This document shows, piece by piece, positions 9,771 to 18,806 of a DNA stretch of 64,000 nt. Numbering within the stretch: the first letter of the stretch is position 1; each line of letters opens with the position of its first letter. Below the pieces are notes generated by a model. That model searched no databases. It saw nothing but the letters and a program-made list of their open reading frames with translations, and had not been told where the DNA came from. Made by a program: the position numbers and the translations under genes. Origin of the DNA: JAAELZ01 sp965223465 (GTDB lineage Bacteria; Pseudomonadota; Gammaproteobacteria; Arenicellales; Poriferihabitantaceae); assembly GCA_965223465.1 (NCBI GenBank), contig OZ245025.1:1302001-1366000 (forward strand), in the 5' to 3' direction.

Positions 9771-10967
9771 TCAAGCATTATTGCTCCCAAGCTCCCAATC
9801 GTTACTCTCATAGACATCCATTACCGATTTCAACGACTGGTAAATATACTCGCGCTCTGATGCAGAGTAAGATTTAAGCACGTCTGGCATCTGGCTTTGC
9901 TCTATAGCGTACAGAAGCTTGTTGACCTGAATACACCCTTCACCCGCCAGCTCTTCTATAACAGGGTCAAGCACACCTAAATCTATTTCATCTGCAGACT
10001 CAGTTTCTTGTGGAAAGCGCTCTTCACCAAGCCAGAATACCACACCTTTTTCCAGAAACTCGTTGTGATTCAAGTAGTGTGTTCCGTCGCAGGAAAAATT
10101 CAGCCCGACCTTGCCATTGATAATATTTAAAGAACCCGACCTCAGGTAGATTGTTTCATCAGCAAAGCGCAGGGCTTTGAACTGCTGCAAAACTTTTTCA
10201 ATTTCCGGTGGTGTGACAACGGCCCGCTCCGGATAAGGGCGCCGTGGATAAGCCAGACATATATCGGTGTTCGAAAGTTCGTCCATCGTGAGAATACGAT
10301 ACACAAACGGGTCATCTACATGCCAGATGGTCGAACGGCTACTGGAAAAATGGAGCTTCCAATGGTAAACGCCCTGATCACGCATTAATGCATTGTGCAC
10401 AGAGATGACATTATCGATCGCCACATCCATCTGGCTCTCTGTCCGATTTTGCTGGAACAGGCCACCACGGATTGCAGGATCTCCCTTGATTTGTCGCCAC
10501 TGGCTGGGCTCTTCGTAAATTACATCTGAGTGCGGTAGTTCACGTAAATCAAAGTCCACACCCAGAAATCCTTTTCGGACGCCTTGCTTATCTCGAATCG
10601 TTTGAATGGCCGTTACCGAAGGACGTTTTTTATTGCGACTGATATAAGCTTCCGATAGTTTGAAATCAATCGACTCGTCGTGAATATGGGAAAGATAAGG
10701 CCGATTACTTCTATTCCGCCCTATTTGTTCATCATCCGCACCATAACGATTAATGGTAGCGCTTAATTGCACGCCGTTGGTATCCAGCGCATAAACATAT
10801 TTACAATGCTCAAGCTGTTGAAATAATTTTGCGAGCTGCTGATCCAGCCCTTTCTGATTATCAAGCTGTGCTAAAAGTACTGTGGATAGCTCAGCCAGTT
10901 GCTGGTTCAGTAAATCATTTAATTTGGCGCGTTGTGCATTTATGGAATGAGAAAGGCTATTCGGCAT
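9771..10967 (-). CDS. PDC/Cache-type sensor domain protein
   Basis: A soluble protein of about 398 residues. The N-terminal half resembles PDC (Cache-like) sensor domains: a helical start (SLSHSINAQRAKLNDLL), then KYVYALDTNGVQLSATINRYG, IGRNRSNRPYLSHI, SEAYISRNKKRPSVTAIQ and KGFLGVDFDLRELP, the usual ligand-pocket pattern. No transmembrane helix, kinase, GGDEF or methyl-accepting domain follows, so it would sense in the cytoplasm or pair with a partner. The C-terminal part is not recognised. The start at 10967 (MPNSLSHSI) matches the family opening; a longer frame from 11027 adds an unlikely cysteine-rich tail. Function unknown. Confidence 0.65.
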   Translation of the reverse strand: MPNSLSHSINAQRAKLNDLLNQQLAELSTVLLAQLDNQKGLDQQLAKLFQQLEHCKYVYALDTNGVQLSATINRYGADDEQIGRNRSNRPYLSHIHDESIDFKLSEAYISRNKKRPSVTAIQTIRDKQGVRKGFLGVDFDLRELPHSDVIYEEPSQWRQIKGDPAIRGGLFQQNRTESQMDVAIDNVISVHNALMRDQGVYHWKLHFSSSRSTIWHVDDPFVYRILTMDELSNTDICLAYPRRPYPERAVVTPPEIEKVLQQFKALRFADETIYLRSGSLNIINGKVGLNFSCDGTHYLNHNEFLEKGVVFWLGEERFPQETESADEIDLGVLDPVIEELAGEGCIQVNKLLYAIEQSQMPDVLKSYSASEREYIYQSLKSVMDVYESNDWELGSNNA

Positions 10968-11162
10968 AGATAATTGAGAGTGAAATGACGCTTGCGATAA
11001 TAACAAACACCCAGCACACCGGGCCACTCGTTCATTTCAGACATAGTCTTGGGGGCAGTAACATTATTTGAATTAGAGTTCGAGGACATGATACTTAATT
11101 GATAAAAATGCAATAAATTTTGATAGGGCTTCGGATACAGTAGCATTTAAGGGCGGACCATA

Positions 11163-11603
11163 CTACTTATTCTCGAGAAGAAAAGTTACCGGCCCATCAT
11201 TTTGTAAGGAAACCTGCATATTCGCACCGAACTGGCCCGTCGCAACCGGAGAATGTTGAGACTGGATACGTTCTACAACACGGTTATACAAATGTTCGCC
11301 TTCATCAGGAGTGGCCGCGGTTGAGAATCCGGGGCGCAGGCCCTTGCGTGTATCAGCTGACAAAGTAAATTGCGAGACTAATAATATGCCCCCGTTAATT
11401 TGTTTGATATCGAGATTCATCCGCCCCTGATTATCTGCGAACAAGCGATATTTCAATATTCGGTCCGCCAGCGCGTCCACGCTTTGCTCCGTATCTTGTG
11501 CATCAATACCGATCAATACCAACATGCCATGGCTTATCTCGCCAATGATTGTGTCGTCTACGCTGACACGAGCGTATTTTACCCGTTGAATTAGTGCTTT
11601 CAT
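11163..11603 (-). CDS. dtd: D-aminoacyl-tRNA deacylase
   Basis: A 146-residue protein of exactly the usual Dtd size. It frees D-amino acids wrongly attached to tRNA. The start MKALIQRVKYARVSV, the SQFTLSADTRKGLRPGF motif that holds the active-site threonine region, and the C-terminal NDGPVTFLLE with its Gly-Pro are all conserved Dtd features. It is a single gene on the minus strand between purE and the sensor protein. Confidence 0.95.
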   Translation of the reverse strand: MKALIQRVKYARVSVDDTIIGEISHGMLVLIGIDAQDTEQSVDALADRILKYRLFADNQGRMNLDIKQINGGILLVSQFTLSADTRKGLRPGFSTAATPDEGEHLYNRVVERIQSQHSPVATGQFGANMQVSLQNDGPVTFLLENK

Positions 11604-11661
11604 TTTTTAAGCTGCCCGAGATACTATGCTACAAGGCTGCCAAATCGGAAACGCAAACGAA

Positions 11662-12156
11662 TTAGGCCTGTTGCTCCATCTTTTGTGCCTTATTTTCCAC
11701 CATTTCACGCATATCTGTTTTAAGTTCTACCACCCTTTCCTGCACCTCTGGCATAGAAGTGCCCACAATCTGTGCGGCTAAAATACCCGCGTTTTTAGCC
11801 CCATTGATCGCCACCGTTGCGACTGGCACCCCTGCAGGCATTTGTACGATTGAAAGTAGCGAATCTTGACCACTTAAGGAAGCCGTTTTAACCGGTACGC
11901 CGACAATCGGTAAAGGAGATAATGAAGCCACCATGCCCGGCAAATGCGCGGCCCCGCCTGCACCCGCAATGATCACCTTCAATCCGCGATCAAACGCTTT
12001 TTTGGCGTATTCATACATACGCTCTGGCGTGCGATGGGCTGACACGATGGTCATTTCAAATTCAACCTGCAATTCAGCGAGTACGTCTGCGGCCTCCTGC
12101 ATGACGGGCAAGTCAGAGTCACTGCCCATAATAATTCCCACCAGTGGTTTAGCCAT
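11662..12156 (-). CDS. purE: N5-carboxyaminoimidazole ribonucleotide mutase
   Basis: A 164-residue class I PurE that converts N5-CAIR to CAIR in purine synthesis. MGSDSDLPVM at the N-terminus, the SAHRTPERMYEYA phosphate/active-site motif with its His, and AGAGGAAHLPGMVAS are all present. It overlaps the end of purK by 8 nt, the common purK-purE operon arrangement, with purK first here. Confidence 0.96.
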   Translation of the reverse strand: MAKPLVGIIMGSDSDLPVMQEAADVLAELQVEFEMTIVSAHRTPERMYEYAKKAFDRGLKVIIAGAGGAAHLPGMVASLSPLPIVGVPVKTASLSGQDSLLSIVQMPAGVPVATVAINGAKNAGILAAQIVGTSMPEVQERVVELKTDMREMVENKAQKMEQQA

Positions 12157-13306
12157 CTGCTTGTTCTCCGTTAATTTGGATTAAATCGCGCACAACTTTT
12201 GCCTTCCGCACCGCTTTCTCAAGCGTTTTATCGAGTATAGTCACATGCCCCATTTTACGAAAGGGTTTCACCTGCTGCTTGCCATATAGATGCACGTTTA
12301 CCCCTGCAATCGCAAGCACTTCGCGTAAACCGTTGACACGCACCCTGCCCCGGGCGCCAGCCTCACCCAGTAAATTGACCATCACCGCCGGGCTGAGTTG
12401 TTTGACCGAACCCAGGGGCATACCCATTACGGCGCGCAAATGCTGCTCGAATTGATCGGTAACGTTTGCCTCAATTGTATGGTGGCCTGAATTGTGCGTG
12501 CGAGGCGCTATTTCGTTAATGAGGATGTCTCCGGCCTCGGTTAAAAACAACTCAACTCCAAACACCCCTACCCCATCCAGCACTGCTACTGCACGTTCGG
12601 CGATGGCAATAGCTTTGTCCGCTATTTCACCAGACACCCGCGCGGGGGCAAGCAATGTGTCGAGTACATTATGTTTTTCGTTTACCGTCATCTCTACCAC
12701 GGGATAACTGCGCAGTTCGCCCCCGCGGCCACGCGCGACCAACACGGACAGCTCTTTTTGCGCGGGCACAAATCGCTCGATATAAGACGGAACCGGTAAA
12801 TGCTTGCTAAATTCCTGCGCATCTTTAAGCACCGCTACGCCACGCCCATCATAACCACCACGCCGCGCTTTTTGCACCAGTGGATATCCAAAATCCGCAA
12901 AAATCTGTGCAGATGGTTCGCTGACATCTATAAATTCGGCGGTGGGTAAATCGGCGGTTGCCAACAATTGCTTTTGTATGAACTTATCTTGAAGTTGCGC
13001 CAATAATCGAGGCGATGGAAAGATCGCGTGGTCCTTTTTCTCTAGCTCGATTAATGCACTGACATCGATGGTTTCGATTTCAAAGGTGGTTACGTCACAG
13101 TTTTTGACCAGCTTGCGCATTGCGCTATGATCGTCAAATGCGGCCACAATGTGCTGATCCACAAGCCCTGCTGCCGGGCAATCAGGCGTAGGATCAATCA
13201 CCGAAACAGCACACCCCATGCGCCGCGCCGCCATCGCCATCATACGCCCGAGTTGACCACCACCAATAATGCCGATATGTGCAATGGGGTTGGAGATTTT
13301 ATGCAT
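12149..13306 (-). CDS. purK: N5-carboxyaminoimidazole ribonucleotide synthase
   Basis: A 385-residue ATP-grasp enzyme that carboxylates AIR with ATP and bicarbonate. IGIIGGGQLGRMMAMAARR is the N-terminal fold motif, RRGGYDGRGV the ATP-grasp loop, and NEIAPRTHNSGHHTIEA the conserved metal/substrate segment. The start at 13306 is set by the family N-terminus. It is the promoter-proximal gene of a purK-purE pair, and a sigma70-like promoter is seen upstream. Confidence 0.96.
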   Translation of the reverse strand: MHKISNPIAHIGIIGGGQLGRMMAMAARRMGCAVSVIDPTPDCPAAGLVDQHIVAAFDDHSAMRKLVKNCDVTTFEIETIDVSALIELEKKDHAIFPSPRLLAQLQDKFIQKQLLATADLPTAEFIDVSEPSAQIFADFGYPLVQKARRGGYDGRGVAVLKDAQEFSKHLPVPSYIERFVPAQKELSVLVARGRGGELRSYPVVEMTVNEKHNVLDTLLAPARVSGEIADKAIAIAERAVAVLDGVGVFGVELFLTEAGDILINEIAPRTHNSGHHTIEANVTDQFEQHLRAVMGMPLGSVKQLSPAVMVNLLGEAGARGRVRVNGLREVLAIAGVNVHLYGKQQVKPFRKMGHVTILDKTLEKAVRKAKVVRDLIQINGEQADG

Positions 13307-13350
13307 AGTGTGTGGCTTGGTGGCTTTTAGGCAGAAAAAACAAGGGCGCG

Positions 13351-13379
13351 ATTATAGCGGTAAATAACAGGTAGCCCAA
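13351..13379 (-). promoter_or_regulatory. Candidate sigma70 promoter of purK-purE
   Basis: On the minus strand a perfect TATAAT (13351-13356) is preceded, after 17 nt, by TTGGGC (13374-13379), close to a consensus -35 box. It lies about 45 nt upstream of the purK ATG with nothing between. This is a sequence match, not a mapped start. No clear PurR-type box was seen. Confidence 0.5.
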
Positions 13380-13463
13380 TAACTTATGGCTCACTGCTGC
13401 GCGGTTATATTTTTACCCATCAACTGCATTAGACTCGAGTTAAACACCGATGAGCAAATTTAG

Positions 13464-14768
13464 CTAGGCTTCGTTACGCCCTTGATAGCGTTGCCAGGCA
13501 AGCCGAGATTTGACCCCCAGATCAAGCCAAGGGCGAGGTGGAATAACGGTTGGCGCATCCTGCGCAAGCACTTGGCTTAGCTGTTCCGTCTCATGGCCCA
13601 ATGCGTAATCCACAATCAGTTTTCCAAATAAGGTGCCCATAGCAATGCCCCCGGCGTTATAACAACCGGCGACATACAAACCATCACTGGTTTTTTCAAA
13701 TACCGGCTTTGAATTACGGCTAATACATACATTTCCCGACCAGGTATAATCAAAATCCAACTTGGGTAAACCCGGAAACCGTTTACGTAGACCCGACAAG
13801 TTGTTTCTACGTCGCTTCGCCAAATCCTGCTTATTCATGGCCATATCTGGCCACCATTCCACCGTGTTGCGCACCAAAATTCGGCGATCGTTGGTTAGTC
13901 TGACCGTCGCGCCAAACGAGCTCGCGGATAAGACTCCCCAAGGTTCCGGTTCTCCCAGTTTTTGAAACTCCTGATCACTTAATGGCCGGGTCAGGCTGGC
14001 AGTAAGTGTAAGGGGGAATACGCGGCGTTGTTTAAAACCAAGCCGCGGCATTAGCGCATTGACCGCGATAATTACGCGATCGGCTGCGACTGTTCCTTGG
14101 TCAGTCCTAATCTGATTCGGTTCGCCGTTACGAATATCCAATACTGGGGAATGATCGTAGACACGCACCGACTCTGGTAGGTTTTTGAGCAAGCCGTTGA
14201 CCAGCGCGGCGGGGTTGACCAGCACACCTTTATAGGTTTGCACCGCATATTCATAGAAATTCGTCCCTAATCGCTGGCTTAACTGATCTTTTGACCAAAC
14301 CTTGTGCGGTAGTTCTGCACGCCTTAGAAATCCTTCGAAATTTTCAAGTTTTGGAATATGACTCCGATCTGCAGCACAATGAAATTTACCGGATTGATCC
14401 CAATCACAATCAATCTGATAGCGACTCACCTGTTCTTTTAAGCGCTCCAAACCCGCCATATTCAAGCTGGATTTTGCCAACTGAGTCCGCTCATCCGCCA
14501 GGCTAGAACCCCCATCATTTAGCGTAATATCAACGATATAACCTGAGTTTCTCGAACTTGCTCCAGCACCTGCTCTTTCCGCATCCAGCAAAATCACCGA
14601 ATCATTCGGGTTCAATTCAGCGATTCGAAAAGCCGCCGCCAAGCCGGTAAAACCCGCGCCGACGATGACCCAATTTGCTTGCTGTGATTGCTCTAAACGA
14701 GCGTAAGATGGTGCGGCATCAGTCGTGTGGCTCCAGCCGCAGGTATCATCATTAATTGCCTGGTACAT
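13464..14768 (-). CDS. FAD-dependent oxidoreductase (DAO family, gamma-glutamylputrescine oxidase-like)
   Basis: A 434-residue flavoprotein of the D-amino-acid oxidase fold. The dinucleotide motif WVIVGAGFTGLAAAFRIAE starts near residue 33, SSRNSGYIVD follows as the FAD/substrate loop, and the C-terminal FAD contact YVAGCYNAGGIAMGTLFGKL is clear. This layout is that of PuuB and related amine or amino-acid oxidases. The stop-to-start distance to the following substrate-binding gene is only 10 nt in the reverse sense, so the two are probably transcribed together. A polyamine-related substrate is inferred from that pairing. Glycine/sarcosine oxidase-like activity is the alternative. Confidence 0.8.
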   Translation of the reverse strand: MYQAINDDTCGWSHTTDAAPSYARLEQSQQANWVIVGAGFTGLAAAFRIAELNPNDSVILLDAERAGAGASSRNSGYIVDITLNDGGSSLADERTQLAKSSLNMAGLERLKEQVSRYQIDCDWDQSGKFHCAADRSHIPKLENFEGFLRRAELPHKVWSKDQLSQRLGTNFYEYAVQTYKGVLVNPAALVNGLLKNLPESVRVYDHSPVLDIRNGEPNQIRTDQGTVAADRVIIAVNALMPRLGFKQRRVFPLTLTASLTRPLSDQEFQKLGEPEPWGVLSASSFGATVRLTNDRRILVRNTVEWWPDMAMNKQDLAKRRRNNLSGLRKRFPGLPKLDFDYTWSGNVCISRNSKPVFEKTSDGLYVAGCYNAGGIAMGTLFGKLIVDYALGHETEQLSQVLAQDAPTVIPPRPWLDLGVKSRLAWQRYQGRNEA

Positions 14769-14778
14769 ATTTTTATCA

Positions 14779-15855
14779 TTATTTGGAATTTAGCCATTGC
14801 CAAAATCGATCATTACGCAATGTTGATGTCCGAGCATACCATTTGGCATCGCGAAACAGTGCGCGTTTTAGATGGTGATCGGCGGTAGGTAAATGATCGC
14901 GCATAGAAAACCCTTTTTCGGGATGCAGCCCAATGCGATTCAGGGCACTTTTCCGGCTTGGTCCGTAGGGAATATTTTCTGCCAACCGCGCCATATTATC
15001 CGCCTGGGTGACAAACCGGATAAACTGATGCGCCAGCTCATCGGATTGGTTTTTCGTATTGGGAATCACCCAAACATTCCAATCCACGATTTGCGCATCC
15101 CACAACATAGTAATCGGCGCGCCCTGCACTTGTGCATCAAAAAAACGGCCATTGAAACCAGACGCCATCACGGCTTTACCAGAATTTAATAACTCGGCAG
15201 GTTGCTTAGGGTTATCCCACCAGATGAGTTCATCTCTAATGCTGTCAAGCCGACGAAATGCAAGGCGCAGACCGCGTTCAGTACTTAAGAGATCGTACAC
15301 CTGATCGATCGGAACACCCTCCGCAATCAGCGCCCATTCCAGAATTTCGGAAGGCTTTTTCTGGATCGCACGCTTGCCGGGGAAATTTTCTATATCAAAG
15401 AAATCACGAATGCTCAGTGGCTTTTCCCCGGGGAAAGCACGTTCGTTGTAAGCAATGAGCGTGGAATACGAGAGATGTGAAACACCACATGGCAGTATGG
15501 TTCCGGCAACAAAATCATCTTCTGGTGGAACGCCTTTTTCCGTGTTTACCAGTACCTTCGTGGCGTCTATATGCTTGATGGTGTTCTGCTCACAAGCCAG
15601 CAGTGTATCATCAAGCGTCATGTCAATTATATCCGGCACTAAATCACTATTTAGTATGGCAAGCTCACCACTGTAATATTGGGTGTTTATTTGAATACCG
15701 GTGCTTTCTTCAAAGGGTGTAAATAAAGTGGTTTGCTGTGCGCGTTCATAACTACCGCCCCAGGTGGCGATGGTGAGTTGCTTTTCTGCGCCAGCTTGAT
15801 GAACCAGCCCGAAAAAGCACAATAAAAACGCACTACAGCGCTTCATTCTCTTCAT
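14779..15855 (-). CDS. Periplasmic substrate-binding protein, spermidine/putrescine type
   Basis: A protein of about 358 residues with a signal peptide (KRCSAFLLCFFGLVHQAGA, cleavage near AGA-EK). The mature part begins QLTIATWGGSYERAQQ, the opening of PotD/PotF-like and DUF-type Fe/polyamine binding proteins, and contains LIWWDNPKQPAELLNSGKA and MLWDAQIVDWNVWVIP, typical polyamine-binder phrases. No ABC permease or ATPase is in the window, so it is an orphan or works with a distant transporter. Starts at 15867, 15855 and 15846 are possible; the first two overlap the ClC gene. The flavoprotein that follows may use the same amine. Confidence 0.75.
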   Translation of the reverse strand: MKRMKRCSAFLLCFFGLVHQAGAEKQLTIATWGGSYERAQQTTLFTPFEESTGIQINTQYYSGELAILNSDLVPDIIDMTLDDTLLACEQNTIKHIDATKVLVNTEKGVPPEDDFVAGTILPCGVSHLSYSTLIAYNERAFPGEKPLSIRDFFDIENFPGKRAIQKKPSEILEWALIAEGVPIDQVYDLLSTERGLRLAFRRLDSIRDELIWWDNPKQPAELLNSGKAVMASGFNGRFFDAQVQGAPITMLWDAQIVDWNVWVIPNTKNQSDELAHQFIRFVTQADNMARLAENIPYGPSRKSALNRIGLHPEKGFSMRDHLPTADHHLKRALFRDAKWYARTSTLRNDRFWQWLNSK

Positions 15856-17560
15856 TCCGGATATCACCGGTAATTTCCTGATAAGCAGTTATCAGCGCAC
15901 TCTCCGCAATCATACCGATTAATTTGCCATTTGACGAATCCACGATGGGCACGGCCTCACCTCTAAATCCTTCCAGCGCGGACATGGCCTGCCAGAGGCT
16001 GGTGTTTTCATTCAAAACAGGCATATCTGGCCTGACCAGACTGGCAATGCTCTGTGGTTCTTCTGCAACCAGATCCACCATCCGCACAACCCCTATATAC
16101 TTGCCTGTATTATCCGTCACCACCCCGGCCGATCGACTGGCCTGCTTTAGTTGTCTAATCGCCTGCTCAACACTGTTTTTATGGTTAATGTTCGTGAAAT
16201 CGCTATTTGGTAGGGTATTGATTTTAGTGTGCCGGAGTAAGGCCTGATCACGCCCCAGGGATAAATCAATCCCAGCATTGGCGAGCACCACATCAAACAT
16301 CGAACGGCCATATAGGCGAAACGCCAATAAATTGGCAAACACAACACTTACCATGGCAGCGATGGTCAGGTCATAATTGTGAGTTAGCTCAAACACGATC
16401 AATATGGTCGTCAGCGGCGCTCCGATAATGGGGCTGGTCAACGCCATCATTCCACAAATTGCATACACCACCACACCCGAATTTTCCAGGCCAGTTAACT
16501 CAAGCATTGTCCAGCTTAAGGCGCCGAACAGAATCCCGATGAGCAGAGATGGGCTAAACACCCCCCCAACGAAACCAAACCCAATACAAACAGCCGTCAG
16601 TGCGATTTTGGCTGCGACCAACAATACCAGTTCACGACCATCGAACGCACCTTCAATCGTGGCAAAGCGCAACGCCTCCTTGCCCACACCCAACACATCT
16701 GGTAATTGCAGTGCGATCAAACCTACAATCAGGCCTGCGAAAGCGGGCCTGAATATGCGCGGCATCGGCAATGTAGGTTCGAGTTTATTGGCCGTAGCAA
16801 TCAAATGCATAAAACCTACCGCCAGCAAGGCACAGGCTATTCCCAATATGGCAAATAACGCAAATTCATAGCCAAACGATACACCGTTGAACTCAACAAG
16901 AAACAAAGGCGGCCGCTCAAAAATAATATTGGCAATTACATAGCCTGTCGCTGCGGCCACGGTCGTCGGCGCGAATGCTTGCAGGGAATAGTGGCGCAGT
17001 ATTACTTCATGTGCGAAAACCAGCCCAGCAATCGGCGCGTTAAATGCGGTTGAAATCGCTGCGGCCACACCGCAGGAAATTGCGATGGTTTGTAAATTCG
17101 GGATATCTAACTTCAAACGTGAAACTAAATTACCGGCCATCGCGCCCATATAGACCATCGGACCATACTGACCAACTGAGGCGCCACTCCCAATCGACAC
17201 AACGGCGGCCAATGTAGAGACAAATCCCGAACGAAACGCGGGCAAGGGCGTGCGAAGTTGCACAGATTTTATTACAGCAGGCGGCCCCATGGCGCGTCTG
17301 TCTGCGGAAAACCGTTGCACCAGAACCCCAACTACCAGACCACCCATCACGGGCACCAGAATGGTTGCCAGTGTTAACAGCTTGGTGGATTGAACTTGTA
17401 TTCTAGAGCGGGGAGAAATAAACAATACATCATTTAGCCAACTCACACTTTCAATAAATGCAATTGCCGCTAATGAGGCAATCCCACCGAGCACCAATGC
17501 CAACAAGGCCAGGATAGTAATCCTGTAGCTGATACCGGTGGACGTATGCTTGGAAACCAA
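15833..17560 (-). CDS. ClC-family chloride channel/transporter with C-terminal CBS pair
   Basis: A 575-residue membrane protein: about ten to twelve hydrophobic segments over residues 15-430, then a cytoplasmic CBS pair (about 440-565, with YIGVVRMVDLV and LIGMIAESALITA). ClC landmarks present are FNAPIAGLVFAHE, which keeps the internal proton-path glutamate, and GGVFSPSLLIG. The usual GREGP gating motif reads GQYGP at residues 130-134, so the external gating glutamate is a tyrosine, and the GSGIP motif reads MGPPAV. A channel-like mode or altered coupling is inferred. It overlaps the start of the binding-protein gene by about 23 nt. Confidence 0.9.
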   Translation of the reverse strand: MVSKHTSTGISYRITILALLALVLGGIASLAAIAFIESVSWLNDVLFISPRSRIQVQSTKLLTLATILVPVMGGLVVGVLVQRFSADRRAMGPPAVIKSVQLRTPLPAFRSGFVSTLAAVVSIGSGASVGQYGPMVYMGAMAGNLVSRLKLDIPNLQTIAISCGVAAAISTAFNAPIAGLVFAHEVILRHYSLQAFAPTTVAAATGYVIANIIFERPPLFLVEFNGVSFGYEFALFAILGIACALLAVGFMHLIATANKLEPTLPMPRIFRPAFAGLIVGLIALQLPDVLGVGKEALRFATIEGAFDGRELVLLVAAKIALTAVCIGFGFVGGVFSPSLLIGILFGALSWTMLELTGLENSGVVVYAICGMMALTSPIIGAPLTTILIVFELTHNYDLTIAAMVSVVFANLLAFRLYGRSMFDVVLANAGIDLSLGRDQALLRHTKINTLPNSDFTNINHKNSVEQAIRQLKQASRSAGVVTDNTGKYIGVVRMVDLVAEEPQSIASLVRPDMPVLNENTSLWQAMSALEGFRGEAVPIVDSSNGKLIGMIAESALITAYQEITGDIRNEENEAL

Positions 17561-17656
17561 ATTTATGTGTAAATGGTGCTTAGTTTCATAAGATATAGCA
17601 TCTGGTAGATCTTAAGTGAATCGGGTAATACTACCAAAACTGCCCCAGTTTATTTC

Positions 17657-17670
17657 TAGCGTTAACGCTA
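17657..17670. promoter_or_regulatory. Perfect 14-bp palindrome upstream of the ClC gene
   Basis: TAGCGTTAACGCTA is its own reverse complement with no spacer. It lies about 100 nt upstream of the ClC start and just past the end of the DUF2161 gene. The length and central CG-rich steps resemble operators of LacI/GntR-type repressors. The function is inferred; no regulator gene is adjacent. Confidence 0.4.
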
Positions 17671-17740
17671 TCTGCTTGCAAACACTCTATTTACACACGA
17701 TAAACAACTTGAACCATCATGATATTGCGTCATTTGGCTA

Positions 17741-18400
17741 TTATTGCCAAAGAGGAAGTTCACGCTCTCCACGTGGAGAAAGCCCGTACACGCCGAGGGA
17801 AACCCGATCAAACCAACCATAAACATTTCTATACAGGATATCCCTGGCCTTAGGTAATTCAAGACTGCTCGCAATATTTGATGCCTTTGTCGGGCCTTGT
17901 ACTTGTAGAAATTGAGCGATGGCGATTGCTTGTTGGCGATAGGCCGTCATAATACCCTTGCGTTTCTCGCTTCCACCAAGATTTGGATCACCGACTCGAA
18001 GACTGAACTCACGCAATAATCGTTCCTGGCGATGCTTCGATTTACGTGGTTTATATTCACTAGGGTCAAGCACCAAGTCCACACTGCCGATATGCTGATC
18101 TTTATCTACCACGATTAAACCCAGACCCAGCATTCTGAGCAGTTTTATAATGTGCTTTCGCTGTCGACGTAAACTTGGGCAATGTTTAGGAACGCCAATA
18201 TAAACTTTCTGAGTGAGCGATAATCGGTTGACCGCCTGCAGGATAACATTAAGATTCAGCGATAATTTCAGCTCAATAATTACCGGTGCTTCCTGGTTGC
18301 GCACCGCCATCACATCACAGTCCTGAATTTCGCCCTTCACCTCATAACCCTGCGCTTGCAGAAATTGCTTTAAGGGCGGGTAAAGATCAGATTCTTTCAT
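17741..18400 (-). CDS. DUF2161 domain protein (PD-(D/E)XK nuclease-like)
   Basis: A 219-residue soluble protein that matches the DUF2161 family, often labelled putative phosphodiesterase. The N-terminal LYPPLKQFLQAQGYEVKGEI followed by DCDVMAV and PVIIELKLSLN gives the spaced E, D and E-x-K residues of a PD-(D/E)XK nuclease core. The C-terminal third looks like a small winged-helix part (ARDILYRNVYGWFDRVSLGVYGLS). The start at 18400 gives the normal family N-terminus. It is a lone gene between the ClC gene and the RuBisCO promoter region. The biological substrate is unknown. Confidence 0.78.
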   Translation of the reverse strand: MKESDLYPPLKQFLQAQGYEVKGEIQDCDVMAVRNQEAPVIIELKLSLNLNVILQAVNRLSLTQKVYIGVPKHCPSLRRQRKHIIKLLRMLGLGLIVVDKDQHIGSVDLVLDPSEYKPRKSKHRQERLLREFSLRVGDPNLGGSEKRKGIMTAYRQQAIAIAQFLQVQGPTKASNIASSLELPKARDILYRNVYGWFDRVSLGVYGLSPRGERELPLWQ

Positions 18401-18806
18401 GCCGAGGAGAGGTAAAGTTAGCGATACAGAACAAAATACTTCAACTTATATTTGTCACCCTTTTATTTGCCTTCAATTAAGACACCCAGAAGTAGACGAT
18501 TTAACCAAAGTTCATCCAAATCAATTCAACATTTTCTAATCTAGGTTAGACTATTTAGGTGTGCCCAATAATCAATAACCTCGGTAGTTCAATCAGTAGC
18601 AATCTCGATTTAGTTTAACCGATTAATTTATCACAAGTTTTTATTCTGAAATATTTTGCTATAAGTAAATACTTATGCACTACATAGAAATTATTTAATT
18701 TTATTTATACATCGCCTTGGTTATATTGGCGCTTCGAATTTTTCTCGCTCTTCAGGCTCACGCCTGATGGGCACTTAATAAATAACAATGAGGCCGGGAG
18801 CTGAAT
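18401..18806. promoter_or_regulatory. Upstream control region of the RuBisCO operon
   Basis: About 400 nt without a gene. It holds three symmetrical elements: a 16-bp near-palindrome at 18535-18550 (TCTAAT CTAG GTTAGA, one mismatched pair), an inverted repeat at 18661-18676 (ATAAGTA, 2 nt, TACTTAT), and a short hairpin in the presumed leader at 18752-18767 (TCAGGC, TCAC, GCCTGA). A LysR-type regulator such as CbbR normally binds AT-rich dyads upstream of cbbL, so the first two are candidate sites, but the strict T-N11-A spacing was not confirmed. No cbbR gene is in the window. The region is much richer in AT than the flanking genes. A GGGAG ribosome site precedes cbbL. Confidence 0.45.

Noticed and set aside
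10940..11146. 68-codon frame overlapping the PDC-sensor start, as a frameshifted N-terminus
   Set aside because: The start at 10967 already gives the normal family opening, so no extra N-terminal exon or frameshift is needed.
16404..16871. 155-codon frame opposite the ClC gene
   Set aside because: It is rich in Pro, Asn, Ala and Thr, typical of the antisense of membrane helices, and has no start signal.
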